Source: Roseateles_B sp041912595
GTDB taxonomy: Bacteria > Pseudomonadota > Gammaproteobacteria > Burkholderiales > Burkholderiaceae_C
Direction: 5' to 3'
Length of the DNA stretch: 64,000 nucleotides
Assembly: GCA_041912595.1 (NCBI GenBank)
Contig: JAYRMR010000012.1
Location: 37,236 to 101,235, forward strand
Part shown: piece after piece, positions 7,796-16,175 of the stretch
Layout: each line of letters starts with the position of its first letter
Position numbering within the stretch: the stretch's first letter is position 1
The notes under the pieces: generated by a model
Seen by the model: the letters and a program-made list of their open reading frames with translations, nothing else
Database searches by the model: none
Told to the model about the DNA's origin: nothing
Position numbers and translations under genes: made by a program

Positions 7796-10700
7796 TCAGG
7801 CTCCTTCGGGAGAGGGGAGGGAGGCCGCCGCTGCCGGCTGCGCTTGAAGCAGGGGCAGGCGGTGCCGGTAGGCGACGAAATAGAGCGTCGGGATGACGAT
7901 CAGCGTCAGCAGCGTCGAGACCAGGATGCCGAAGATCAGCGAGATGGCCAGGCCGTTGAAGATGGGGTCGTCGAGGATGAAGAAGGCGCCCAGCATCGCG
8001 GCCAGGCCCGTCAGCAGGATGGGCTGGGCGCGGGTGATGGCGGAGCGCAGGATGGCGGTCTCGAAGGCCATGCCGGCACGCACCTGCAGGTGGATGAAGT
8101 CGACGAGCAGGATCGAGTTGCGCACGATGATCCCGGCCAGCGCGATCATGCCGATCATGCTGGTGGCGGTGAACTGGGCGCCCAGCAGCGCGTGGCCGGG
8201 CATCACGCCGATGAGGGTCAGCGGGATGGGCGCCATGATGATGAGCGGCGTGAGGTAGGAACCGAACTGCGCCACCACGAGCAGGTAGATGAGCACGAGG
8301 CCCACGGCATAGGCGGCGCCCATGTCGCGGAAGGTCTCGTAGGTGATCTGCCACTCGCCGTCCCACTTCAGGGCGTAGCCGCGGAAGGCGTCTTCGGGCG
8401 GGCGGATGAAGGACTCGGCGACGGGGCCGCCGTCGGGCGCCTTCAGCTGGGCGATCGCCCCGCGCATCTGGAACATGCCGTAGAGCGGGCTGTCCACGCG
8501 GCCGGCCATGTCGCCCACGACATAGGTCACGGGCAGCAGGTCCTTGTGGTGGATCGGTTGCTCGCGCTGGGTGTCGGAGATGGTCACCAGCTCGCGCAGC
8601 GGCACGAGCGCGCCCTGCGCCGAGCGCACGCGCAGCGAGAGCAGGGCGTCGAGCCGGCCCTGCTGCTCGGGGGGCAGCTGCAGGCGCACGGCGCTGGGGG
8701 ACTTGCGCTGGTCGTGCAGGTAGACGACGGACTCGCCGGCCTGCGCGGTGCGCAGCGTGCTCACGATGTCGGCCTGGCTCACGCCCAGCTCGGCCGCGCG
8801 GGCGCGCTGCACGAGCAGCAGCTGGCGCGGCGCGGCGGCGATGCCGCTGTCGTCCACGTCGACGATGCCGGCCTGGGCCTCGAAGACCCGGCGGACCTGG
8901 CGGGCGAGCTGCAGCCGGCCGGCGTCGTCCGCGCCGTAGACCTCGGCCACCAGCGGCGCCAGCACCGGCGGCCCGGGCGGCACCTCGACGATCTTGACGT
9001 TCGCGCCGAAGCGCTGGCCGATGGCCTGCAGCGGCGCCCGCAGGCGCGTGGCGATGGCATGGCTCTGGGCCGAGCGATGGTGCTTGTCGACCAGGTTCAC
9101 CTGCAGGTCGCCCTGCTCGCTGCCGGCGCGCAGGTCGTACTGGCGCACGAGGCCGTTGAAGTTGATCGGCGAGGCGGTGCCCGCGTAGGCCTGGTAGTGC
9201 TGGACCTCAGGCTGCGTCGAGAGGTAGGCGCCCAGCTCGTGCAGCACGGCGGCCGTCTGCTCCAGCGGCGTGCCGGCGGGCATGTCCACCACCACCTGCA
9301 GCTCGGACTTGTTGTCGAAGGGCAGCATCTTGAGCATCACGAGACCGGCCGCGGGCAGGGCCAGCGACAGCACGATCAGGCCGGCGATGCCCGCGCCCAG
9401 CAGGCGCCGGCTGCGCGGGCCGCGGCGCTCGTCGAGCAGGGGCGTGAACAGCCGTGTGAAGACCGGCGCCAGCCGCGCCGACAGGCCATGCAGGGCCTCG
9501 GGATCGCCGGCATGAGCGGCCGGCAGCGCCTTCATCCACAGCCGGGCCAGCCAGGGCGTGACGACGAAGGCGATGGCCAGGGACAGCAGCATGCCCATGC
9601 TCGCGTTGATGGGGATGGGCCCCATGTACGGCCCCATCAGCCCGCTCACGAAGGCCATGGGCAGCAGCGCCGCGATGACCGTCAGCGTGGCGAGGATGGT
9701 GGGCCCGCCGACTTCGTCGACCGCGCCCGGGATCAGCTGCGCGAGCGTTCGCTGCGGATGCAGCTGCTGATGGCGATGGATGTTCTCGACGACGACGATG
9801 GCGTCGTCCACGAGGATGCCGATGGAGAAGATCAGCGCGAAGAGCGAGACGCGGTTGAGCGTGAAGCCCCAGGCCCAGGAGGCGAAGAGCGTGACCGTCA
9901 GCGTGAGGATCACGGCGGTGCCCACGATGGCGGCCTCGCGCCGGCCCAGCGCGAGGAAGACCAGCGCGACGACCGAGGCCGTGGCGAAGAGCAGCTTCTG
10001 GATGAGCTTCTGCGCCTTGTCGTTGGCCGTGGCGCCGTAGTTGCGCGTCTCCTGCACCTGCACGTCCGCGGGGATGACGGTGTTGCGCAGCGAGTCCACG
10101 CGCTGCATCAAAGCATTGGCGACGTCGATGGCGTTCTCGCCGGCCTTCTTCGTGATGGCCAGGGTGATGGCGGGGAACTCGCCGCGGACCGCCGAGGCCG
10201 CGCCCTCGGCGTGCGGAGCGCCGCCGCTGCCATGCCAGACGTAGCGGCCGGGCGTGAGCGGGCCGTCGACGATGCGGGCCACCTCGCGCAGGAAGAGCGG
10301 CTTGCCGCCGCGCACGGCGACGACCAGCTCCTCGAGGTCGCGGGCGCTGCGGAGCCAGGGGCCGGCCTCCAGCGCGACGGCCTGACCGCCTTGCAGCAGA
10401 TCGCCGAGCGGCAGGCCCATCTGCGCGGACTGCAGCGCCTGGCGCAGCTCGCCGACGCTCAGGCCCGCACGGGCGAGGCGATCGGCATCGATCTGCACCT
10501 GCACAGCATGCCCCGGGCCGCCAATGCTGACGACGTCGCGCGTCCCCGGCACGCGCTTGAGCTCGGCCTCGAGGCTGTGGGCCACGCGCTCGAGGTCCGC
10601 CGCACCGGTCTCGGGCTGGGTGCTGTAGAGGGTGAGGCTGACGATGGGCACGTCGTCGATGCCCTTGGGCTTGATCAGCGGCGTCTGCACGCCCAGGCCG

Positions 10701-11101
10701 GCGGGCAGCCAGTCGGCATGGCTGCTCACCGTCTCCTGCAGGCGCACCAGCGCCTCGGTGCGGGGCACGCCGACCTTGAACTGCACGGTCAGGACGGCGA
10801 GGCCGGGCTGGGACACGGACATCACGTGTTCGACGCCTGCCATGCGCGACAGCACCTGCTCGCCGGGGCCGGCGACCTTCTGCTCGACGTCCTTGGCCGA
10901 GGCGCCCGGGAAGGGCACCAGCACGTTGGCCATCGTGACGTTGATCTGCGGTTCCTCCTCGCGCGGCGTGACCATCACGGCGAAGAGGCCCAGCAGCATC
11001 GCGACGAGGGCCAGCAGCGGCGTGATCTGCGCGGCCTGGAAGAAGGCGGCGATGCGGCCGGAGAGGCCGAGGGCGTGGGGGGAGCGGTCAGCCATGTCCA
11101 T
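7796..11101 (-). CDS. RND efflux transporter permease
   Basis: A 1101-residue inner-membrane permease of the resistance-nodulation-division superfamily, the usual length being about 1020-1100. Transmembrane segment 4 contains the proton-relay pair in SIGILVDDAIVVVEN. The first helix is followed by a large periplasmic domain, and a second large loop precedes the C-terminal six helices, giving the standard 2 x 6 arrangement. It should form a trimer and work with the adaptor encoded immediately upstream. No outer-membrane factor gene is adjacent. The start is 6 bases from the adaptor stop. The palindrome at 12238-12259 probably controls the whole run through the divergent ArsR-family protein. 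The substrate is unknown. The neighbours (TrxC, OsmC, DUF2892, rhodanese) point to a thiol- or sulfur-related stress compound. Confidence 0.92.
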   Translation of the reverse strand: MDMADRSPHALGLSGRIAAFFQAAQITPLLALVAMLLGLFAVMVTPREEEPQINVTMANVLVPFPGASAKDVEQKVAGPGEQVLSRMAGVEHVMSVSQPGLAVLTVQFKVGVPRTEALVRLQETVSSHADWLPAGLGVQTPLIKPKGIDDVPIVSLTLYSTQPETGAADLERVAHSLEAELKRVPGTRDVVSIGGPGHAVQVQIDADRLARAGLSVGELRQALQSAQMGLPLGDLLQGGQAVALEAGPWLRSARDLEELVVAVRGGKPLFLREVARIVDGPLTPGRYVWHGSGGAPHAEGAASAVRGEFPAITLAITKKAGENAIDVANALMQRVDSLRNTVIPADVQVQETRNYGATANDKAQKLIQKLLFATASVVALVFLALGRREAAIVGTAVILTLTVTLFASWAWGFTLNRVSLFALIFSIGILVDDAIVVVENIHRHQQLHPQRTLAQLIPGAVDEVGGPTILATLTVIAALLPMAFVSGLMGPYMGPIPINASMGMLLSLAIAFVVTPWLARLWMKALPAAHAGDPEALHGLSARLAPVFTRLFTPLLDERRGPRSRRLLGAGIAGLIVLSLALPAAGLVMLKMLPFDNKSELQVVVDMPAGTPLEQTAAVLHELGAYLSTQPEVQHYQAYAGTASPINFNGLVRQYDLRAGSEQGDLQVNLVDKHHRSAQSHAIATRLRAPLQAIGQRFGANVKIVEVPPGPPVLAPLVAEVYGADDAGRLQLARQVRRVFEAQAGIVDVDDSGIAAAPRQLLLVQRARAAELGVSQADIVSTLRTAQAGESVVYLHDQRKSPSAVRLQLPPEQQGRLDALLSLRVRSAQGALVPLRELVTISDTQREQPIHHKDLLPVTYVVGDMAGRVDSPLYGMFQMRGAIAQLKAPDGGPVAESFIRPPEDAFRGYALKWDGEWQITYETFRDMGAAYAVGLVLIYLLVVAQFGSYLTPLIIMAPIPLTLIGVMPGHALLGAQFTATSMIGMIALAGIIVRNSILLVDFIHLQVRAGMAFETAILRSAITRAQPILLTGLAAMLGAFFILDDPIFNGLAISLIFGILVSTLLTLIVIPTLYFVAYRHRLPLLQAQPAAAASLPSPEGA

Positions 11102-11107
11102 CCCCGT

Positions 11108-12193
11108 TCAGCGCACGCGGGCCGCGGCCTGCGGCTCCAGGGCGACGCGCTCGCCGGCGCGAAGCCCGCTCAGGATCTCGATCTGGCTGCCACGCGCCTC
11201 GCCCAGGCGCACCTGGCGCAGCAGGGGGCGGCCCTCGGCATTGAGCACGTAGAGGCCGGTCATCTCGGCACGGCGGACCACGGCCTGCGCCGGCACGGTC
11301 AGCACGCCGGCCCGGCCCGGCTCCGCGGACGCGCCGACCAGCCGGACCTGGGCGAACTGCCCCGGCACGAGCGACTGGAGCTGGCCCGTCAGCGGCGAGG
11401 GCAGCTCTGCCCGCAGCTCGACGGTGCCGCTGTGGCCGTCCACGGTGGGCAGCCACTGGACGCGGCGGGGCGCCTGGCCCAGGAGGCCGAGCGCCGGGAG
11501 GTCGATCACCAGCGCGATGCCCGCCTCCTTGCGCTCCAGGGCGGCCTGCACGGCCCGCACCTCCGCCTGGGGCACATGGGCGGTCACGCGCAGGGCGCTG
11601 GGGTCGTAGAGGACGGCCAGGCTGCGCCCGGGCAGGGCCATGTCGCCCTGCACCACGGGCACCTCGGCGATCACGCCGGCGAAGGGCGCACGCAGCTGGT
11701 ACCAGGCGCTCTGGCTGCGCGCGGCGCCGGCCTGGGCCAGCTGCGCCTGCACCTGGGCCTGCGTCGCCTGGAACTGTGCCTCCGCCTGGTCCAGCGCGGC
11801 CTGGCTGATGAAGTGCTGGCGGAAGAGCTGCTGCTGGCGGTCCAGCTCGCGCCGGGCGAGGTCCAGCTGGGCGCGGGCCACGCCGGCCTGGGCCTCGCTG
11901 GCCTGGGCGCTCTGGTCGGCGCTGCGGGCGTCCAGGCGCATCAGCAACTGCCCGGCCTTGACGGCATCGCCGGGCCGGACGTCCAGCTGCACGACGGCGC
12001 CGGCGACCTGCGCCGCCAGCGTGGTCTGGCGCACGGCCTCGACGCGAGCCTCGTAGCGCAGGCCCTGGGCCGCACGGTCCGGCTGCGCGACATAGGTCTG
12101 CAGCGTGGGCGGCTGGGCCCCCGCGGGCCCGGGCAGGCCGGCAAGCGCCGCAAGCAGCAGGGCCACAGGGAAGAGAGGAGAGGGCGTACGCAT
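11108..12193 (-). CDS. RND efflux periplasmic adaptor subunit
   Basis: A 361-residue membrane-fusion (HlyD/AcrA-type) protein. ATG at 12193 is chosen because it begins a clean signal peptide (MRTPSPLFPVALLLAALAG, cleavage near AGAQ). A longer frame upstream would run through the operator. After the signal come a lipoyl-like half domain (TLAAQVAGAVVQLDVRPGDAV), a Gln/Ala-rich helical hairpin (about residues 90-160), the second lipoyl half (LRAPFAGVIAEVPV) and beta-barrel domains. The adaptor bridges the RND permease to an outer-membrane channel. No TolC-type gene is next to it; the TolC homologue at 28 kb belongs to the copper cluster. Confidence 0.88.
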   Translation of the reverse strand: MRTPSPLFPVALLLAALAGLPGPAGAQPPTLQTYVAQPDRAAQGLRYEARVEAVRQTTLAAQVAGAVVQLDVRPGDAVKAGQLLMRLDARSADQSAQASEAQAGVARAQLDLARRELDRQQQLFRQHFISQAALDQAEAQFQATQAQVQAQLAQAGAARSQSAWYQLRAPFAGVIAEVPVVQGDMALPGRSLAVLYDPSALRVTAHVPQAEVRAVQAALERKEAGIALVIDLPALGLLGQAPRRVQWLPTVDGHSGTVELRAELPSPLTGQLQSLVPGQFAQVRLVGASAEPGRAGVLTVPAQAVVRRAEMTGLYVLNAEGRPLLRQVRLGEARGSQIEILSGLRAGERVALEPQAAARVR

Positions 12194-12237
12194 GGTGGGT
12201 CGGCGGAAGGCTGGACAGCAGGTCTCGTTGCATTTAT

Positions 12238-12259
12238 TATTTGCGCAATCACGCAAATA
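12238..12259. promoter_or_regulatory. Palindromic operator between the RND cluster and the arsR-type gene
   Basis: The 8-base arms TATTTGCG and CGCAAATA are perfect complements separated by CAATCA. The site lies 45 bases before the adaptor start and 105 bases before the divergent ArsR-family start. ArsR/SmtB repressors bind such AT-containing 8-6-8 or 12-2-12 palindromes. Control of both directions by the neighbouring regulator is inferred from position. Confidence 0.7.
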
Positions 12260-12363
12260 GTCAAACATGAAAACAAAGACCCGCCCGGCCCACAAGGGTC
12301 CGTGCCTGGCCGAGCCGGGCACGCGCCCCGGCGGCGGTCTGCCCCTGGCTTGAGGTCTGCACG

Positions 12364-12798
12364 ATGTCGTTGCTTCCCGACCCCGCCGCCCCCGCTGTTT
12401 CGGCGCCGCTTCCGCAGGCCAAGCGCCCCGGCGTGGCCGCGCCGCTGCCCGAGCACTGCGGCATTCGCGACCTGCCCGACAGCGCGCTGGCCCAGGTGGC
12501 GGGCTTCTTCCAGCTGCTGGCCGAGCCCAGCCGTCTGCGCGTGCTCAACCAGTTGCGCGAGCAGCCCCGGTGCGTGGGCGAGCTGGCCCGGGCCTGTGGC
12601 AGCAGCGCGGCCAACATCTCCCGCCACCTGGCGCAGCTGCAGCGCCACGGCCTCGTGGACCGGGAGGGGCGCGGCACCAGCGTCTACTACCGCATCGCCG
12701 ACCCCTCGGTCTATGCCCTGTGCGACCTGGTCTGCGGCCAGCTCGCCCGCCACCATGCGCGCCTGAGCGACGCCCGGGCGCCGTTCCTCAAACCGTGA
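12364..12798 (+). CDS. ArsR/SmtB-family transcriptional regulator
   Basis: A 144-residue winged-helix repressor. The core (about residues 45-125) reads FFQLLAEPSRLRVLNQL, then the recognition helix SSAANISRHLAQLQRHGLV and the beta-wing EGRGTSVYYRI. Cysteines are C32, C70, C78, C120 and C124. C70 lies where ArsR proteins carry their CxC metal site. C120/C124 lie in the last helix, the positions used by persulfide-sensing members such as BigR and SqrR for a disulfide pair. A sulfur or thiol signal is therefore possible, and a metal cannot be excluded. The gene is divergent from the RND-trxC-osmC run and is followed by a rhodanese gene, which favours the sulfur reading. Confidence 0.85.
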   Translation: MSLLPDPAAPAVSAPLPQAKRPGVAAPLPEHCGIRDLPDSALAQVAGFFQLLAEPSRLRVLNQLREQPRCVGELARACGSSAANISRHLAQLQRHGLVDREGRGTSVYYRIADPSVYALCDLVCGQLARHHARLSDARAPFLKP

Positions 12799-12824
12799 TT
12801 TCAAGCCCTGATTTCAAGGCTTGA
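12796..12824. repeat. Overlapping direct and inverted repeat between arsR-type gene and rhodanese
   Basis: TGATTTCAAG occurs twice, 13 bases apart (12796-12805 and 12809-12818). TCAAGCC (12801-12807) pairs with GGCTTGA (12818-12824) around a 10-base loop. The stop codon of the regulator lies inside the first copy. It could be a weak attenuator or a second protein-binding site. There is no T-run, so a classical terminator is unlikely. Confidence 0.35.
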
Positions 12825-12859
12825 CGGAACGCTCCGGCGACTATGCTGTGCCCGTCCCG

Positions 12860-13210
12860 ATGGAGTCCCTGCCCATGTCCTTGTCCCTGCCGCTGCTTCA
12901 ACTCGACCCCCGAGCCGCCCTCGAGGCCGTCCGCGAGGGCGCCTGGCTGGTCGATGTGCGCGAGGGGCATGAGGTGGCCCGGCTTGGCTATGGCGTCGAA
13001 CGGCTGCTGCACATGCCCCTGAGCGAATTCGAGCGGCGCCACGCCGAACTGCCAAGCGATGCGGATCTGATCCTGGCCTGTGCCGCCGGTGGCCGCAGCC
13101 AGCAGGCCATGAACTACCTGCGTCACCTGGGCCACGGCCGCGTCCGCAATCTCTCCGGGGGCATGGCTGCGTGGCTGGCCCATGGCCTGCCGGTGACCGG
13201 CGGCGTGTGA
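12860..13210 (+). CDS. Rhodanese-like domain protein
   Basis: A single-domain rhodanese of about 116 residues. The conserved WLVDVREGHEVARLGYG strand-loop is followed by the active-site loop LACAAGGRSQQAM, with the persulfide-forming cysteine and the terminal R-S of the C-x4-R-S loop. Such proteins transfer sulfane sulfur in the cytoplasm. The start is uncertain: ATG at 12860 and at 12875 are both possible, and the latter begins closer to the domain. A longer TTG start at 12821 overlaps a possible promoter (TTGACG, then TATGCT). It follows the ArsR-family gene on the same strand and strengthens the sulfur theme of the cluster. Confidence 0.85.
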   Translation: MESLPMSLSLPLLQLDPRAALEAVREGAWLVDVREGHEVARLGYGVERLLHMPLSEFERRHAELPSDADLILACAAGGRSQQAMNYLRHLGHGRVRNLSGGMAAWLAHGLPVTGGV

Positions 13211-13335
13211 GCCGGGCGGGAAACGGGCCGTTTCGGCGTCAAATCGCGGCATCTGTCGCGGATCGAGGCACCGTCGCTGTGGTGCAGACCCCCACGGACC
13301 GGCGCGCCAGCCCTTCCGTCCTCTAGGATGCCGTC

Positions 13336-14403
13336 ATGACGTTGCCGTTGCGCATCCTGTTGCCTTTGCTGTTCTGGGCCCTGGGTCTGGCGCATGCGGT
13401 TGCCGCCGAGCCCGCGGGCAAGGTGCTGCGGGTCCTGGCCTGGCCCGGCTACGCCGATCCGGAGGTGCTGCAGGGCTTCACCCAGCGCACCGGCGCGCGG
13501 GTGGAGCTGACCGTCGTCGGCTCCGATGAGGCCATGCGCCAGCGCCTGCTGTCCGGGCGCGGGCGGGACTTCGATGTCTTTGCGCTCAACACGGCCGAGC
13601 TGCAGCAATACATCGACCAGGGCATCGCCCGGCCCATCGAGCTGGAGCGGGTCCCCAACACGCGCCGCCAGCGGCCGCGCTTCCGGGAGCTGTCCGCCAT
13701 TCCCGGGCTGATCCGCCGGGTGGACGGCCGCACGCAGGTCTTTGGCGTGCCCTACACCTACTCCGAGATGGGGCTGATCTATGACCGCCGCCAGCTGAGC
13801 GCGCCGCCCGAGTCGCTGCAGGCCCTGTGGGACCCGCGCTGGCGGGGCAAGGTGCTGGCCTATGCCGGCGGCACCCACAACTTCTCGCTGGCGGCCCTCG
13901 CCCTCGGCTGGCAGCAGCCCTTCGAGCTGGGCGAGCGCCAATGGGGCCCGGCGGTGGACAAGCTCATCGCGCTGCGCCGCAACGTCCTGGGCTTCTACAG
14001 CCTGCCCGAGGAATCCGTGCAGCTCTTCATGCGGCACAAGGTGGCGCTCATGTACGCCAACTATGGCCTGCAGCAGCTCCATCTGCTGAAGGCGGCCGGC
14101 GCCGACGTGGGCTACGTGATCCCGCGCGAAGGGGCGCTGGCCTGGCTCGACTGCTGGGCGATCTCCACGAGCACCGGGGACCCCGAGCTGGCCCACGCCT
14201 GGATCAACTTCATGCTCGAGGAGCCCGCCAGCGGCCTCCTGGTCACGCGCCAGGGGCTGGCCAACACCGTGAGCGACTCCGTGGCCAGCGCCCCGCAGGT
14301 GCCGCTGCGCTGGCTGGAGCCGGTGGAGAGCGAGGAGCGGCGCGAGCACTACTGGGCGCGCATCCACTCGGGCGACTCCGCGTCGCGGGTGCTGCAGCGA
14401 TGA
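13336..14403 (+). CDS. PotD/NspS-like periplasmic substrate-binding protein
   Basis: A 355-residue secreted protein with an N-terminal signal peptide (hydrophobic residues 5-23, cleavage after AVAA). The mature part starts VLRVLAWPGYADPEVLQGF, as in type II binding proteins of the spermidine/putrescine group. It continues with VFGVPYTYSEMGLIYDRR and DCWAISTSTGDPELAHAWIN. There is no ABC permease or ATPase beside it. Instead its stop codon overlaps (ATGA) the start of a membrane diguanylate cyclase. In Vibrio cholerae the PotD-like protein NspS does not transport but binds norspermidine and controls the c-di-GMP enzyme MbaA. The gene order here suggests a comparable sensor pair, which is an inference. 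Confidence 0.82.
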   Translation: MTLPLRILLPLLFWALGLAHAVAAEPAGKVLRVLAWPGYADPEVLQGFTQRTGARVELTVVGSDEAMRQRLLSGRGRDFDVFALNTAELQQYIDQGIARPIELERVPNTRRQRPRFRELSAIPGLIRRVDGRTQVFGVPYTYSEMGLIYDRRQLSAPPESLQALWDPRWRGKVLAYAGGTHNFSLAALALGWQQPFELGERQWGPAVDKLIALRRNVLGFYSLPEESVQLFMRHKVALMYANYGLQQLHLLKAAGADVGYVIPREGALAWLDCWAISTSTGDPELAHAWINFMLEEPASGLLVTRQGLANTVSDSVASAPQVPLRWLEPVESEERREHYWARIHSGDSASRVLQR

Positions 14404-16142
14404 GACTCGGCATCGCCTGGCGGCTCGGCGCCGCCCTGGCCGTGGCCGGGGTGGTGGTGGCCGGGCTCACGGGCTACTACGCCTACAGCGCGAGCCGGCA
14501 CATGATGGTCGCGGCCGCCGAGCAGCGGCTCGTGACGGCCACGCGCGTGCTCGTGCGCCAGCTCGCGGTGGGCTTGGACAACACGGCGCGGGACGTGCGG
14601 CTCGTGGCCGGTCATCCGGGGTCCGGCCGCCTGCTGCTGCGCAGCGATCCGGAGCAGCTGGCGCGCAACGAGACCACCCTCGCGCTGCTGTTCCGCCAGA
14701 TGCTGGAGACGCATCCCGAGTACTTCCAGATGCGGCTGCTGGACGCGGCGAACCATGGTGTCGAGCGCGTGCGCGTGGACCGCGACGACCTCGGCGTGAT
14801 GCGCGTGCAGGGCGAGGACCTGCAGGAGAAGGGGCACTACCCCTATGTCTACGAGACCCTGCGGCTGCATGCGGGGCAGGTGTATGTGTCGCGGGCCGTG
14901 ATCAACCACGAGCTGGGCGCCCATGCCGGGCAGGGCAAGCCCTCGCTGGAGGTGGCGGCGCCCGTCATGGACGTGCATGGCGTGGTGCTGGGCGTCATGG
15001 TCATCAACGTCGATCTCAACGGGCTCTTCGGCCAGCTCGCCGCCGATCTGCCGCCCGGGCTGCAGCTCTACCTCAGCAATGCGCAGGGCGAGTACCTCAT
15101 CCATCCCGATCCGCGCAAGGCCTTCGCCTTCGACCGCGGCCAGTCCGCCCTGGTGCAGGACGAGTTCCCGGCGGTGCGCGAGCTGCTGGTCACGCCGGGC
15201 GGTGCGGACGAGAAGACGGTGGTGGCCCGCTCCGAGGAGTCCCAGGGGCCGGTCGCGGTCGCGGCCTTCGTGCGCCAGCCGGGATCGGCGCTGAAGGCGG
15301 AGGAGGACTTCCTGCTCGGCCTGTCGCAGCCGCTGTCGGCCGTGCTGTCGGACAGCGACAGCCTGGGCGCGATGGTGCTGCGCATCGTGGCCGGCTTCAG
15401 CGCCCTGGCGGTCCTGCTGGCCGCGCTGATGGCGCGGGCCCTGACGCGGCCGCTCGCGCAGATCGTGGGGGCCGTCGACGGCTTTGTCGACGGCAAGGCG
15501 GGCGACCCGCTGCCCGTGCAGCGGGACGACGAGATCGGCACGCTGGCCCGTGCCATCGAGCACATGCAGCAGCAGATCGTCGCGCAGTTCTCCAAGCTCG
15601 CGCAGAAGCAGCGGGAGCTGGATCATCTGGCGAGCCATGACAGCCTCACCGGCCTGCAGAACCGCCGCTTCTTCATGGACCGCCTCGACCATGCGCTGGC
15701 CCATGCGCGCCGGGACCAGGGGCGCCTGGCCATGCTTTTCGTCGACCTCGACCGCTTCAAGGAAGTCAACGACGGCGAAGGCCATGCGGCGGGGGACGCC
15801 GTGCTGCGCACCCTTGCTCAGCGACTGCGCCACCTCGTGCGGGAGTCCGACACCGTCGCGCGGATTGGCGGGGACGAATTCGTGATCCTGCTCGACCAGG
15901 TGCATGAGGCCGAGGATGTCGATGTGGTGGCCCGCAAGGTGCGCGACGCCCTGGCCGAGCCCGTGCGCTGGGAAGGCCGCGATCTGGAGGTGGGCGCCAG
16001 CGTCGGCGTGGCCCGCTTCCCCGATCACGGCGAGGATGCCGAGGCGCTCATCGCCGCGGCGGATGCGGCCATGTACCGGGCCAAGAGCGGCGGCGGCGGC
16101 CTCATCTGCCATGCCGAGCCGAGCCAGCGGCATCGGGCCTGA
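14400..16142 (+). CDS. Membrane-bound diguanylate cyclase (periplasmic sensor, HAMP, GGDEF)
   Basis: A 580-residue protein. Transmembrane segment 1 (about 8-28) and segment 2 (about 325-345) enclose a periplasmic dCache-like sensor of about 300 residues. A HAMP segment follows (346-400, ending in a short coiled coil), then a GGDEF domain. The catalytic motif is intact (RIGGDEFVILLDQ, near residue 490), and the RESD triplet five residues before it is a product-inhibition I-site. The enzyme should make c-di-GMP from two GTP. There is no EAL domain. Its ATG overlaps the stop of the PotD-like gene, so the two are co-translated, and the binding protein is probably the ligand-sensing partner of the periplasmic domain. 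It ends 33 bases before the convergent NnrS-like gene. Confidence 0.9.
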   Translation: MRLGIAWRLGAALAVAGVVVAGLTGYYAYSASRHMMVAAAEQRLVTATRVLVRQLAVGLDNTARDVRLVAGHPGSGRLLLRSDPEQLARNETTLALLFRQMLETHPEYFQMRLLDAANHGVERVRVDRDDLGVMRVQGEDLQEKGHYPYVYETLRLHAGQVYVSRAVINHELGAHAGQGKPSLEVAAPVMDVHGVVLGVMVINVDLNGLFGQLAADLPPGLQLYLSNAQGEYLIHPDPRKAFAFDRGQSALVQDEFPAVRELLVTPGGADEKTVVARSEESQGPVAVAAFVRQPGSALKAEEDFLLGLSQPLSAVLSDSDSLGAMVLRIVAGFSALAVLLAALMARALTRPLAQIVGAVDGFVDGKAGDPLPVQRDDEIGTLARAIEHMQQQIVAQFSKLAQKQRELDHLASHDSLTGLQNRRFFMDRLDHALAHARRDQGRLAMLFVDLDRFKEVNDGEGHAAGDAVLRTLAQRLRHLVRESDTVARIGGDEFVILLDQVHEAEDVDVVARKVRDALAEPVRWEGRDLEVGASVGVARFPDHGEDAEALIAAADAAMYRAKSGGGGLICHAEPSQRHRA

Positions 16143-16175
16143 CACCGCGAGTCTTGAGGCGTTCGCTGCGGGCGT

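Noticed and set aside
7535..12766. 1743-codon plus-strand frame opposite the RND cluster
   Set aside because: It is a GC-driven shadow of the permease, adaptor and trxC genes; composition is His/Gly/Gln/Arg-rich without recognisable domains.
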